From NCBI GenBank assembly GCA_029564935.1, contig JAKQPD010000289.1:1-36453 (forward strand): 36,453 nt of DNA, in the 5' to 3' direction. The position numbers and the translations under genes were made by a program. This stretch comes from Bacteroidota bacterium. GTDB taxonomy: Bacteria > Bacteroidota > Bacteroidia > Bacteroidales > VadinHA17. The stretch's first letter is position 1; each line of letters starts with the position of its first letter. This document shows positions 1-8,058 of this stretch, piece by piece. The notes below the pieces were generated by a model that worked only from the letters and a program-made list of their open reading frames with translations, was not told the DNA's origin and did not search any database.

Positions 1-910
1 CTGCCTGCTTTGGAATAATGCTTTCTCCGGTCATACCCGGTACCGTGTTTATCTCCAGGAAGAGTGGCCTGTTGTCGACAATTATGAAATCGATCCGCAC
101 AATACCGCTGCAACCGAGCAGATCATTTATCAGGGAACTGAGGCGCTGGACTTCGTCACCTACCTTTTCCGGAAGACTCGCCGGTGTGATCTCATCCGAT
201 TTACCCTGAGTATATTTTGCTTCGAAATCGAAAAATTCATTCTTGCTTATTATCTCGGTCACCGGAAGGATTATTTTGCGTGACCGTGTCTTTACAATAC
301 CACATGCAACTTCCCTGCCTTTCATGAATGATTCAATCACCACCTCATCGCTCTCCCCCAACGCAACTGATATGGCGTCGGCAAATTCTCCGGCATTCTT
401 TACCTTTGAGACCCCGAAACTGGAACCACTGTCATTTGGCTTTACAAAGCATGGCAAACCAAGAGTTCTGATAATTCCATCAGGATCAATTTGTTCATTC
501 TTTCTGAGTAGTATACTCTCCGCCATGGGTATCCTGTATTCCTTAAGGAATAATTTACATGCATGTTTGTTGAAAGTAAGTGCTGAACAAAACGAATTGC
601 AACCGGTATAAGGTACCTGCATCATATCTAAATAACCCTGAAGCTGCCCATTCTCACCCGGCTTCCCGTGGATTGCTATAAACACCGCGTCAAAACGTAC
701 AGTTATATCATCAATATTAAGGGTGAAATTATTCTTATCAATACTGTGATATCTGCCTTTGGGATCTTCCCAATACCAGTTTGTATCCCTCATCACTATT
801 ATGTAAGTTTTGTACCTTCCCCTGAGGACCTTGCTTACTTCAGCAGCACTTTTTACCGAGATCTCATATTCAGAAGAATCCCCCCCTGCAACTATTGCGA
901 TCGTTCTCAT
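1..910 (-). CDS. ddl: D-alanine--D-alanine ligase (3' end cut off by the window edge)
   Basis: Reading the minus strand from the ATG at 910 gives an open frame of 303 codons that runs off the window. The protein opens with a Rossmann-type MRTIAIVAGGDSSEYEIS, has the N-terminal loop HGKPGENG (the family usually has GEDG), the ATP-grasp segment KPNDSGSSFGVSKV, and ends near the metal-binding EINTVPGMT motif. Ddl joins two D-alanines in the cytoplasm to make the dipeptide that MurF adds to the peptidoglycan precursor; a murF-alr fusion lies about 22 kb away. Family length is usually about 300-360 residues, so only a short C-terminal stretch should be missing. In many Bacteroidetes ddl follows a PASTA gene and rluD; here a divergent lemA cassette separates them. 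Identification is firm; the exact end is not visible. Confidence 0.95.
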   Translation of the reverse strand, partial: MRTIAIVAGGDSSEYEISVKSAAEVSKVLRGRYKTYIIVMRDTNWYWEDPKGRYHSIDKNNFTLNIDDITVRFDAVFIAIHGKPGENGQLQGYLDMMQVPYTGCNSFCSALTFNKHACKLFLKEYRIPMAESILLRKNEQIDPDGIIRTLGLPCFVKPNDSGSSFGVSKVKNAGEFADAISVALGESDEVVIESFMKGREVACGIVKTRSRKIILPVTEIISKNEFFDFEAKYTQGKSDEITPASLPEKVGDEVQRLSSLINDLLGCSGIVRIDFIIVDNRPLFLEINTVPGMTGESIIPKQA

Positions 911-929
911 ATTGTTTATTTTTGAGGAT

Positions 930-937
930 CAAATTTA
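930..937 (-). promoter_or_regulatory. -7 promoter box for ddl
   Basis: On the minus strand the sequence TAAATTTG matches the Bacteroidetes -7 consensus TAnnTTTG, 19 nt ahead of the ddl start codon. No clear -33 TTTG is visible at the right distance, so this is a match to one box only. Confidence 0.4.
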
Positions 938-959
938 GTAAAAACATAAATAATGATCA

Positions 960-988
960 TTTGTAATACAATGGAATATTTAACTTTG
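960..988 (+). promoter_or_regulatory. Bacteroidetes-type promoter for lemA operon
   Basis: TTTG at 960-963 and TAACTTTG at 981-988 match the -33 (TTTG) and -7 (TAnnTTTG) elements recognised by the Bacteroidetes primary sigma factor, with a 17-nt gap, slightly shorter than usual. The lemA ATG follows 27 nt after the -7 box. This is the clearest two-box promoter in the window. Confidence 0.6.
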
Positions 989-1015
989 GCATAGTAAAAC
1001 AAAATCAATATTAAA

Positions 1016-1618
1016 ATGAAAAAAGGTTGTTTGATCTGGGTTATAATCGGAGTCATTGTTGGTCTCTTTGTTTTTGGGATAATATCCTGGGGGATAAAGG
1101 TATATAATAATATGGTCGGACTTCAGGAGGGTGTCACAAGCCAGTGGGGCAATGTGGAAACCCAGTATCAGCGGAGAGCTGACCTGATCCCGAATTTCGT
1201 CAACACAGTCAAGGGTGCTGCTGAATTTGAACAGGAAACGCTGACCCGGGTTATTGAAGCCAGGGCAAAAGCTACACAGGTCACAATTGACCCGACCAAC
1301 ATGACAGCCGAGAACCTCCAGCAGTTCCAGGCTGCACAAAGCGATTTAAGCTCTGCTCTGTCGAGGCTCATGGTTGTTGTTGAGAAATATCCTGACATTA
1401 AGGCAACTCAGAATTTCAGAGACCTTCAGGTTGAGCTTGAAGGGACTGAGAACAGGATATCGACTGAAAGGCGGAAATTCAATGAGGTTGCACAGGGATT
1501 CAATACTTATATAAAAAGGTTCCCTGCCAACATAATTGCCGGATGGTACGATTTCAATGCCAAACCTTATTTTGAATCAATGGAGGGAGCAGAAAAAGCG
1601 CCTGAAGTTAAATTCTGA
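1016..1618 (+). CDS. lemA: LemA family membrane protein
   Basis: The 200-residue protein has a positively charged start and one N-terminal membrane helix (about residues 5-28), followed by the helical LemA domain with the characteristic run GLQEGVTSQWGNVETQYQRR and RADLIPNFVNTVKG. LemA proteins have an extracytoplasmic coiled bundle of poorly defined role; in many bacteria they sit next to TPM-domain proteins, as here. The two following genes are both TPM-domain proteins with gaps of 20 and 8 nt, so the three are probably one operon driven by the promoter just upstream. The length is normal for the family and the ATG is well placed after the promoter. Function beyond envelope association cannot be inferred from sequence. 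Confidence 0.93.
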   Translation: MKKGCLIWVIIGVIVGLFVFGIISWGIKVYNNMVGLQEGVTSQWGNVETQYQRRADLIPNFVNTVKGAAEFEQETLTRVIEARAKATQVTIDPTNMTAENLQQFQAAQSDLSSALSRLMVVVEKYPDIKATQNFRDLQVELEGTENRISTERRKFNEVAQGFNTYIKRFPANIIAGWYDFNAKPYFESMEGAEKAPEVKF

Positions 1619-1638
1619 TCTTTTTATTCTTCTGATTG

Positions 1639-2085
1639 ATGAAGGCTTCGGAGTTTTTTACAAAAGAGCAGCAGGAGCAGATCCGTGATGCAATAAGGGA
1701 GGCTGAAGATCTTACCTCGGGGGAGATAAGGGTTCATATTGAAACAAAAACCTCGGGAAATGTTCTTGACAGGGCCTCATGGATCTTTAAAAGGATAGGT
1801 ATGCATGGAACTGCCGAAAGGAACGGAGTACTTTTTTATCTTGCTGTAACAAACAGGAAGTTTGCCGTTATCGGGGACCAGGGAATAAATTCAAAGGTTC
1901 CGGAAGATTTCTGGGACAATATTAAGGCAACTGTAAAGAAACATTTCAGTGAAGGCAGGTTCACAGAAGGGATTATTGAAGGGATCAGTATGACAGGCAC
2001 CCAGCTCAAGGTTCATTTTCCTTTCCGGAAGGATGATATAAATGAACTGCCTGATGATATTTCATTTGAGGATACCCCATTATAA
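1639..2085 (+). CDS. TPM-domain protein, soluble (no signal peptide)
   Basis: This 148-residue protein is a single TPM (TPM_phosphatase/DUF477-type) domain: it has SGEIRVHIE near the start, the central FYLAVTNRKFAVIGDQGI, and a C-terminal EGISMTGTQLKVHFP. There is no signal peptide or membrane helix, so it should act in the cytoplasm, unlike its neighbour. The ATG at 1639 is preferred to the TTG at 1636 that directly precedes it. TPM domains have been linked to acid phosphatase activity in a thylakoid protein and to photosystem or envelope quality control, but no biochemical role is established for this form. Middle gene of the lemA-TPM-TPM operon; the pairing of one soluble and one exported TPM protein with LemA is a recurring arrangement in Bacteroidetes. 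Confidence 0.85.
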   Translation: MKASEFFTKEQQEQIRDAIREAEDLTSGEIRVHIETKTSGNVLDRASWIFKRIGMHGTAERNGVLFYLAVTNRKFAVIGDQGINSKVPEDFWDNIKATVKKHFSEGRFTEGIIEGISMTGTQLKVHFPFRKDDINELPDDISFEDTPL

Positions 2086-2093
2086 AGAGTGGA

Positions 2094-2906
2094 ATGGAAA
2101 AAAATAAATTTCAAGGTTTATGTCTCCTGTTTGTTCTGTCAGTTTCTCTTCCATTCAGACTGGCCGCACAGGATTTTCCGGAGAAACCATATCCGCCGCG
2201 CCTTGTGAATGATTTTGCGGGGATGCTCAATGGCAGTGAAATTAATTCTCTGGAAAGTAAGCTGGTTGCATTTAATGATTCCACATCGACCCAGATAGCC
2301 ATTGTAACTGTATCTGATCTGATGGGTTATGAAGTAGCCGATTTTGCACAAAGACTGGCGGAAAAATGGGGAATAGGTCAGAAGGGCCTTGATAACGGTA
2401 TTCTTATACTTGTAAAACCTAAGACTGAGGGGTCGTTGGGTCAGGTTTCGATTGCCCCGGGATACGGTCTGGAAGGTGCAATCCCCGACCTTATTTGTGC
2501 CCGTATAATTGATAATGAAATACTGCCTGCTTTCAGGGAGGGTGACTTTTATGGCGGACTTGATAAAGCTTCGACTGTTCTGATGCAGCTGGCCAGCGGA
2601 GAGTTCACTGCTGATGAATATGGTAATTCAGGAAGTGATGCAGGTGCTATTGCTCCATTCATAATCTTCGTAATATTTTTAATAATTTTCATGTTAATCC
2701 GGAGTTCCGGAGGCCGTAATCAGAAGCATCTGAGCAACAAAGGTTTGCCTTTATGGGTTCTTTTGTCTATGATGAATTCCGGCAGTAACTCTCACAAAGG
2801 CTCATGGGGCGGGTTCTCCGGAGGTAGCGGAGGCCGTGGTTTTGGCGGTGGCGGAGGCTTCGGCGGCGGCAGCTTCGGCGGCGGCGGGGCCAGTGGCAGC
2901 TGGTAA
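2094..2906 (+). CDS. TPM-domain protein, exported, with Gly-rich tail (YgcG-like)
   Basis: A 270-residue protein with a signal peptide (residues 1 to about 25, ending LAAQ), a TPM domain (about 35-165; includes LVNDFAGMLN and NGILILVKPK), one membrane helix (about 188-203) and a C-terminal tail made almost only of Gly, Ser and Phe (about 235-270). This is the architecture of YgcG-type proteins: periplasmic TPM domain, membrane anchor, low-complexity tail. It begins 8 nt after the soluble TPM gene and its stop lies 3 nt from the convergent rluD stop, so no room is left for a separate terminator. The glycine tail is encoded by GC-rich repeats that may mis-assemble, but the frame is intact. Confidence 0.88.
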   Translation: MEKNKFQGLCLLFVLSVSLPFRLAAQDFPEKPYPPRLVNDFAGMLNGSEINSLESKLVAFNDSTSTQIAIVTVSDLMGYEVADFAQRLAEKWGIGQKGLDNGILILVKPKTEGSLGQVSIAPGYGLEGAIPDLICARIIDNEILPAFREGDFYGGLDKASTVLMQLASGEFTADEYGNSGSDAGAIAPFIIFVIFLIIFMLIRSSGGRNQKHLSNKGLPLWVLLSMMNSGSNSHKGSWGGFSGGSGGRGFGGGGGFGGGSFGGGGASGSW

Positions 2907-2909
2907 CTA

Positions 2910-3932
2910 CTACCTTGCCGCTATATAATTCCTCCACCTCTCAATCACCTGCCTCATATCTTCAGGCAGCTCCGACTCAAAAGACAGTCTCTTACCGCTT
3001 ACCGGATGATCGAACGCAAGGCTTTTTGCATGCAGCGCCTGCCGGGGAAGTATCTGAAAGCAGTTCTTAACAAACTGCTGGTATTTTGAAAATGTGGTTC
3101 CCTTCAGAATGCGGTCTCCTCCATAATCAGCATCATTGAAAAGAGGATGCCCACGGTAGCTGAAATGAATCCTTATCTGATGTGTCCTCCCGGTCTCAAG
3201 CTTACACTCCACAACCGATATATAACCGAGATTCTCGATAATCTTATAATGAGTCACCGCAGGTTTTCCCTGACTGCCGTCAGGAAATACCTGCATGATC
3301 TTCCTGTCACGGATATTCCGCCCTACATGACCGGTTATCGTACCTTCTGAAGGATCCGGTATCCCCCATACTATTGCAGTATATTTGCGGTCGGTGGTCC
3401 TGTCAAAGAACTGTTTTGAAAGCCTGTTAAGCGCAAGTTCATTTTTTGCGATTACAAGTATACCTGATGTATCTTTATCTATTCTGTGAACAAGACCGGG
3501 TCTCAGATCTCCCGATGAAAATAAAGGCAAATCCTTAAAATGCCACATCAAAGCGTTTACAAGTGTCCCGGTATAATTGCCGTATGCCGGATGGACAACC
3601 ATCCCGGGTGCCTTATTGACAACCACAACATCTTCGTCCTCAAAAAGGATATCGAGAGGGATATTTTGTGGTATCAGTTCAATATCCCTGGGGGGATTGG
3701 GCAGCACAACCTGAATAAGATCATCCGGCTTTACCCTGTAGTTTGGTTTAACAGGGATATTGTTTACAAGAATATTTCCGGCATTGGCAGCATCCTGTAT
3801 CCTTGTCCGTGAGGTATTCTCAATCCTGTAAGAAAGATATTTGTCAATACGCAGTAGCGACTGTCCGGGAGCAACAGTAAACCTGTAATGCTCAAACAGC
3901 TCCTGTTGTCCGGCTAATTCTTCTTCAGACAT
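2910..3932 (-). CDS. rluD: RluA-family 23S rRNA pseudouridine synthase (RluD type)
   Basis: The 340-residue protein has an N-terminal S4 RNA-binding domain (about 26-75, including SRTRIQDAANAGNILVN) and a pseudouridine synthase domain with the catalytic motif HRIDKDTSGILVIAK, whose Asp is residue 152. RluD-type enzymes isomerise uridines in helix 69 of 23S rRNA; the S4 domain distinguishes the RluC/RluD group from RluA. Substrate positions cannot be told from sequence. It lies 8 nt downstream of the T9SS cargo gene and should be co-transcribed with it and the PASTA gene. The PASTA-rluD-ddl association is common in Bacteroidetes, which supports orthology with the rluD usually found there. Confidence 0.93.
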   Translation of the reverse strand: MSEEELAGQQELFEHYRFTVAPGQSLLRIDKYLSYRIENTSRTRIQDAANAGNILVNNIPVKPNYRVKPDDLIQVVLPNPPRDIELIPQNIPLDILFEDEDVVVVNKAPGMVVHPAYGNYTGTLVNALMWHFKDLPLFSSGDLRPGLVHRIDKDTSGILVIAKNELALNRLSKQFFDRTTDRKYTAIVWGIPDPSEGTITGHVGRNIRDRKIMQVFPDGSQGKPAVTHYKIIENLGYISVVECKLETGRTHQIRIHFSYRGHPLFNDADYGGDRILKGTTFSKYQQFVKNCFQILPRQALHAKSLAFDHPVSGKRLSFESELPEDMRQVIERWRNYIAAR

Positions 3933-3940
3933 TTTCAGGA

Positions 3941-5794
3941 TTATTTTGTTTTGATAAGCCGGCTGTGACCAAGGGCCAGACCATTCCTTGAAAGTGATAC
4001 TATATACATTCCTGCCTTCAAAGCTGAAATGTCAATTTTATCATTCAAGGGTACCCTTATTAATTCCTTTCCATTTATATCGGTAACTGATACAGTGTAT
4101 AAACTATTATCAGGAAGATCGTTACGATTGAAACTTATGTAATCTGATGCCGGATTCGGATAAAAATGAAGTTTATTTCTGTTGTTCTGGTAAATATCAT
4201 GAACTGAAGTATTTACAGGAGGACCGACAATAGGCCGTATCATCAGGGTACCTGATTTCTGGGAGGTGAACCATGTACCATTCATCCAGTAGAGCAGGTT
4301 ACCCCTGTGAGGTGTATTTACATCAAATCCTGCATTAAGGAAGGTTTCTGACCGTTGTTTCCAGCCGACATAAAAAATATTTTCCACGGCTACTCCCGAG
4401 GGCAGAAAATATGTATGGAACCCGTTGATATCTTCTCCCTGTTCTACAATTACTTCCTGCCGTGAGTAAATGACATCTCCCGGTATTCCGCTATTATCTT
4501 TCCAGACCATCAGGCCGAAGGCTCTCTGGTTGGAATTCATGTAACTATCATTGAAGCAAATACTTATTGCCCTAAGAGTATCCTTTGTATATGATCTGAA
4601 CCTGTATGCAACCATGGCATTCCGTGATCCAAGTCCGTTAACTCCGTACCCCGCTTCTGCCGTCCCGTCGTCAAATGCAAAGTAATTGTGAAATTTCTGG
4701 AAATATGTTACCGTGTCATTTTCCTTCGGATCGAAGTCATCTGTAATAAGCCAGCTTGTTACCTTAAACAGGGCGGAATCACGGTTGAATGTATTAAAGG
4801 TATAGAACAGATTGGCATCATAATCTACATTGGTGAGAGGATCAATGTTGGTAGCACCTGCAGAAAATGATATAGCTTCCATATTATCATACACATCCCA
4901 TATCTTAAAATACCTTGTAACATTTCTGACAATTGTATCATTATTGCGGTATTTTATCGGTATAGTGGCTCCCATTTCCTGGAGATAGATCTGATTAAAT
5001 TGAGTGACAGGCATTGCCTCATGATTTTTGAGGAGGGAGCGGAAGGGCTTACGGAATGCAACATCAGGGAATATTGTATCACCCTCATTTCTGTTCCTGT
5101 CAAGAAGAACATAATCGATATTCCAGTGATCACAGTTACCGGTCATGGACGGATCGTTCACATTCGGGCTCAGACTTGCGTAATTGCTGAATCTGAACCT
5201 GAATCCTTTCCTGAGGAATTTTTCCTGATCTATTTTCAGAAGGACGGGTCTGAAACCGTCAGCAGAATCTCCGTCAGCCCTCCAGACTGAATACCATCTT
5301 TTGTCCAGGGGAGAATACATCTGGAGAGTGAGGGAATCATTCTCTTCCGGGATGTCACCCAATCCCCCCGGCTGATAGTAAAAGCTCAGCCATATATTAT
5401 CGGACGGAGAGAAACTGAGATCAATAGGATGTGATGTAAGGTAATCAGCTTTGAAAGAAGTTTCTGATGCGTTATCATATAGGCGTCCGGAACTGTTCAG
5501 CGCGTCAAAGGTGGCTATTCCGCTTGTTATCTGCTTATCAGAATATGTATTATTTATAAAGACATAGTCATCGCTCCATTTCCTGCTATCCGGTAAAACC
5601 GCACTGCCGGAAAAATCGTCAAAGAACGGAAGCTTAAGGGTATCGGCAGCAAGAGATCTGGCTGAGAGGGAGTATGTTTTTTTCAACAGGGGATTGGATG
5701 TCAGTCCCGTGACAATTTCCTGTCCTGTCAGGATCAATGGGCAGGACAAAATGAGAATAATATTTGTTAAAGTCCTTAATATCATCAGGATCAT
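3941..5794 (-). CDS. Secreted T9SS cargo protein with type A sorting domain
   Basis: A 617-residue exported protein. The signal peptide spans residues 1-24 (hydrophobic, ending LTGQE). The C-terminal 75 or so residues form a type A T9SS sorting domain: LHFYPNPASDYISF, then a TVSVTDINGKEL strand and ISALKAGMYIVSLS, ending in a basic tail. Such domains route proteins through the type IX secretion system to the cell surface. The middle is beta-rich with no catalytic motif I recognise. Its ATG overlaps the TGA of the PASTA gene (ATGA), so translation is probably coupled to it, and rluD follows after 8 nt. A second in-frame Met lies three codons in. Role unknown; being translationally coupled to an inner-membrane PASTA protein is unusual for cargo. 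Confidence 0.88.
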   Translation of the reverse strand: MILMILRTLTNIILILSCPLILTGQEIVTGLTSNPLLKKTYSLSARSLAADTLKLPFFDDFSGSAVLPDSRKWSDDYVFINNTYSDKQITSGIATFDALNSSGRLYDNASETSFKADYLTSHPIDLSFSPSDNIWLSFYYQPGGLGDIPEENDSLTLQMYSPLDKRWYSVWRADGDSADGFRPVLLKIDQEKFLRKGFRFRFSNYASLSPNVNDPSMTGNCDHWNIDYVLLDRNRNEGDTIFPDVAFRKPFRSLLKNHEAMPVTQFNQIYLQEMGATIPIKYRNNDTIVRNVTRYFKIWDVYDNMEAISFSAGATNIDPLTNVDYDANLFYTFNTFNRDSALFKVTSWLITDDFDPKENDTVTYFQKFHNYFAFDDGTAEAGYGVNGLGSRNAMVAYRFRSYTKDTLRAISICFNDSYMNSNQRAFGLMVWKDNSGIPGDVIYSRQEVIVEQGEDINGFHTYFLPSGVAVENIFYVGWKQRSETFLNAGFDVNTPHRGNLLYWMNGTWFTSQKSGTLMIRPIVGPPVNTSVHDIYQNNRNKLHFYPNPASDYISFNRNDLPDNSLYTVSVTDINGKELIRVPLNDKIDISALKAGMYIVSLSRNGLALGHSRLIKTK

Positions 5795-6642
5795 TTAACC
5801 TTTCGGGAAAAGAGAGCCGCTGTGATCGTAGTATCAGGTACAGCCATTGTCGAGTCTGACGGGAGCTTGAGAGAATCTGTTGTCATCCACAGATATATTG
5901 ATGATCCCAGCTGAAGTGTCGCATCATACCTGTATTCAGGATTCTGTTTATAGACAAATGCTTTGAGGCTGTCCTCGCCGGTACGTATTGTATTGTCGAA
6001 AATGAAGGTTCCCAGATTAAGCGATGTACTAAGGATCCTGTCGGTGGCTGATTCAAGGGTCATACCTATCAGGTCGGGCACAGGAGTGCGCTGGTTGCTT
6101 AATCCCTTTCCCAGTACCAGGTCGATGACCGAACCTTTCTGTATCGAATCGCCCGGTGTTATATCTCTGCTGTTATATAGTTGATTGAGAACTACATTAA
6201 TCGAAAGATCGGGCTTATATCTTAATGATCCCATAACCAGTCCGGAGCTTTCGATAAGAGCTATTGCCTGCCTTAGCGGAAGATCGACAAGATCGGGTAC
6301 GGCAACCATTTCGGGACGGAAGGCGTTGATTGTAAGAGCTACATTTCTCCACTTCTTTACTTTATAACCGGGCCTGGGATTCTGTTCTGCAACACAACCT
6401 CGCATTACAGTTGTAGTATAAACGGAATCTATTACATGATACCTCATTTTGGATTTTTTTGCCTGAACTTTGACCGCCTCCATATTCAGACCCACTAAAT
6501 CCGGAACGGGAACAGCCTGTCCGTGCCTTGTATACAGATTCAGTCCTATAAGCAATATCATCAATACCCCGAATATGATAATGAATGCAATACCAAGCTG
6601 TTTCAGGAACAGTTTACTTAATATGAAATTCTTTAAGCTCAT
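5791..6642 (-). CDS. Membrane-anchored protein with three PASTA domains
   Basis: The 283-residue protein has one N-terminal membrane helix (about 15-37) and three extracytoplasmic PASTA domains, each opening with a V-P-D-L signature: VPVPDLVGLN (about 44), VAVPDLVDLP (about 114) and TPVPDLIGMT (about 188). PASTA domains bind peptidoglycan fragments or beta-lactams in Ser/Thr kinases and penicillin-binding proteins. Here there is no kinase or transpeptidase domain, only the anchor and the repeats, as is usual for the Bacteroidetes family found near ddl and rluD. Its own promoter (TACATTTG, 6678-6671) lies in the 48-nt gap after mqnE. It heads the PASTA > T9SS cargo > rluD transcription unit. 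A cell-wall sensing or scaffolding role is inference. Confidence 0.9.
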   Translation of the reverse strand: MSLKNFILSKLFLKQLGIAFIIIFGVLMILLIGLNLYTRHGQAVPVPDLVGLNMEAVKVQAKKSKMRYHVIDSVYTTTVMRGCVAEQNPRPGYKVKKWRNVALTINAFRPEMVAVPDLVDLPLRQAIALIESSGLVMGSLRYKPDLSINVVLNQLYNSRDITPGDSIQKGSVIDLVLGKGLSNQRTPVPDLIGMTLESATDRILSTSLNLGTFIFDNTIRTGEDSLKAFVYKQNPEYRYDATLQLGSSIYLWMTTDSLKLPSDSTMAVPDTTITAALFSRKVK

Positions 6643-6652
6643 ACAGGCAAGA

Positions 6653-6680
6653 TGTACATTTTTGATAACGCAAATGTACA
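6653..6680 (-). promoter_or_regulatory. Promoter -7 box inside a 28-bp palindrome upstream of the PASTA gene
   Basis: The minus strand carries TACATTTG (6678-6671), a perfect match to TAnnTTTG, 28 nt before the PASTA ATG. The box lies within a perfect 9-bp inverted repeat, TGTACATTT (6653-6661) and AAATGTACA (6672-6680), with a 10-nt spacer. Such symmetry over a promoter suggests an operator; alternatively part of the symmetry is forced by the promoter box itself. Confidence 0.5.
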
Positions 6681-6690
6681 GATAAAATTA

Positions 6691-7794
6691 TTAATTGATC
6701 CTGTTATATAGGGAGTCACGTTCAACCGGAATGTAGCCTGCTTCCGAGATAAGTTTGCAGATATCCCCGCTTGTCATTACGGGGTTCTTTTCCCCTGCAC
6801 CGGCCATTGAGTATATCTTTGTTGTATCATCGATAGTTCCGTCAAGATCATCTGCACCGAATGAAAGGCTTATCTGTGCTACAGTCCTTCCGGTCATCGG
6901 CCAGTAAGCTTTCAGGTGAGGGATATTATCAAGAAAGATCCTGGCAACGGCATAGTTCCGGAGATCTTCAATTATGCTGACCTCTCCTAAATGCGACATT
7001 CTGTTATTTGCCTTTTTGAATTTAAGGGGGATGAAAGCATTGAAGCCCATGGTCCTGTCCTGGAGAATCCTCAGCCTGTTCATATGATCTATCCTGTGGG
7101 CATAGGTCTCTATGTGCCCGTAAAGCATGGTTGCATTTGAAGATATTCCGGTTTTGTGGGCAGTCTCGTGGATCAGCAGCCATTGTCCGGATGAGGTCTT
7201 TTCATTACTTATCTGTTCTCTGAGCTGTTCATCAAATATTTCAGCTCCTCCTCCGGGTATTGAATCCAGACCATAATCCTTAAGAAGAGCAAGCCCTTTA
7301 TCGGGTGTCAGACCCGCCATTCTTATCATGTGATCGAGCTCGACGGCCGAGAATGCTTTTACATGAAGCGAGGGTCTGTGTTTCTTTATCCTGCTGATGA
7401 GACTCCCGTAAAAATGAATATCGTGTGAGGGGTGCACACCACCTGTAATATGCACTTCCGTTACATTTTTCCCGTCGAACCTGCGCAGGGTATTCAGCAT
7501 ATCATCATGGCTGTAGTCCCAGCTTTCGGGATCTCCCGCCGGCCTCCTGTAGGAACAAAAACGACAGTTATAAATGCAAATGTTTGTCGGCTCAATGTGG
7601 AAATTTCTGTTAAAATATGCATAATTGCCGTTTTTCCTGCGTCTGACTACCGAAGCAAGCAGTCCGAGAAGGGCAAGATCGGCTTTTTCATAAAGAACCA
7701 GACCTTCTCCGGGAGTTAGTCTTATACCCGATATTGTCTTTCCGGCTATCTCCCTCAGTTCTTTATCAGCAATATAATCAGGGATCAGACTCAT
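6691..7794 (-). CDS. mqnE: Aminodeoxyfutalosine synthase (radical SAM, menaquinone pathway)
   Basis: The 367-residue protein is a radical SAM enzyme with the cluster motif C73-X3-C77-X2-C80 (NICIYNCRFCSYRR), followed by HITGGVHPSHD, the futalosine-family GGGAEIF, and TMLYGHIETYAHRIDH, a pattern typical of MqnE rather than MqnC. MqnE adds the radical from SAM to 3-enolpyruvoyl-benzoate derived from chorismate and forms aminodeoxyfutalosine, an early step of the futalosine route to menaquinone. Its length is normal. The start codon is 13-18 nt downstream of the rpmH terminator, so transcription probably needs terminator read-through or an unseen promoter. Presence implies that other mqn genes are elsewhere in the genome. 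Confidence 0.95.
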   Translation of the reverse strand: MSLIPDYIADKELREIAGKTISGIRLTPGEGLVLYEKADLALLGLLASVVRRRKNGNYAYFNRNFHIEPTNICIYNCRFCSYRRPAGDPESWDYSHDDMLNTLRRFDGKNVTEVHITGGVHPSHDIHFYGSLISRIKKHRPSLHVKAFSAVELDHMIRMAGLTPDKGLALLKDYGLDSIPGGGAEIFDEQLREQISNEKTSSGQWLLIHETAHKTGISSNATMLYGHIETYAHRIDHMNRLRILQDRTMGFNAFIPLKFKKANNRMSHLGEVSIIEDLRNYAVARIFLDNIPHLKAYWPMTGRTVAQISLSFGADDLDGTIDDTTKIYSMAGAGEKNPVMTSGDICKLISEAGYIPVERDSLYNRIN

Positions 7795-7808
7795 AATGTA
7801 AAATTAAC

Positions 7809-7835
7809 AAAAAAGGCGCCCTGTATGGCACCTTT
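7809..7835 (-). terminator. Rho-independent terminator after rpmH
   Basis: On the minus strand AAAGGTGCC and GGCGCCTTT form a 9-bp stem (one U-G pair) around a 6-nt loop, followed by six T residues. It lies 23 nt after the rpmH stop and about 15 nt before the mqnE start codon. Confidence 0.85.
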
Positions 7836-7857
7836 CAGATAATATTTCAGATCAGAT

Positions 7858-8016
7858 TCAGCCTTTCAGCTTCAGCTCTGATGATACAGTAAGTTTCTTT
7901 CTGCCCTTTGCCCTGCGTGAAGCAAGAACTCTTCTTCCATCATGTGTTGACATTCTTTCCCTGAACCCGTGCTTGTTTGCTCTTTTCCTTCTGGAAGGCT
8001 GAAAAGTCCTTTTCAT
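7858..8016 (-). CDS. rpmH: 50S ribosomal protein L34
   Basis: A 52-residue, very basic protein beginning [19 protein letters not shown] and containing [20 protein letters not shown], the near-universal L34 signature. L34 is a small protein buried in the large ribosomal subunit. The family is usually 44-53 residues, so this is complete. It has a promoter box 43 nt upstream and a strong terminator 23 nt downstream, so it can be a single-gene transcript. The usual neighbours rnpA and yidC are absent; rsmG, another gene often near the origin in other phyla, lies about 300 bp upstream on the same strand. Confidence 0.97.
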   Translation of the reverse strand: MKRTFQPSRRKRANKHGFRERMSTHDGRRVLASRRAKGRKKLTVSSELKLKG

Positions 8017-8058
8017 TTGTTAATAATTTTAAATTTCTCTGGCTTTAATTTGAGACCG

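Noticed and set aside
243-611. 122-residue plus-strand open frame at the window start
   Set aside because: It is the antisense shadow of ddl, whose motifs are unambiguous on the minus strand.
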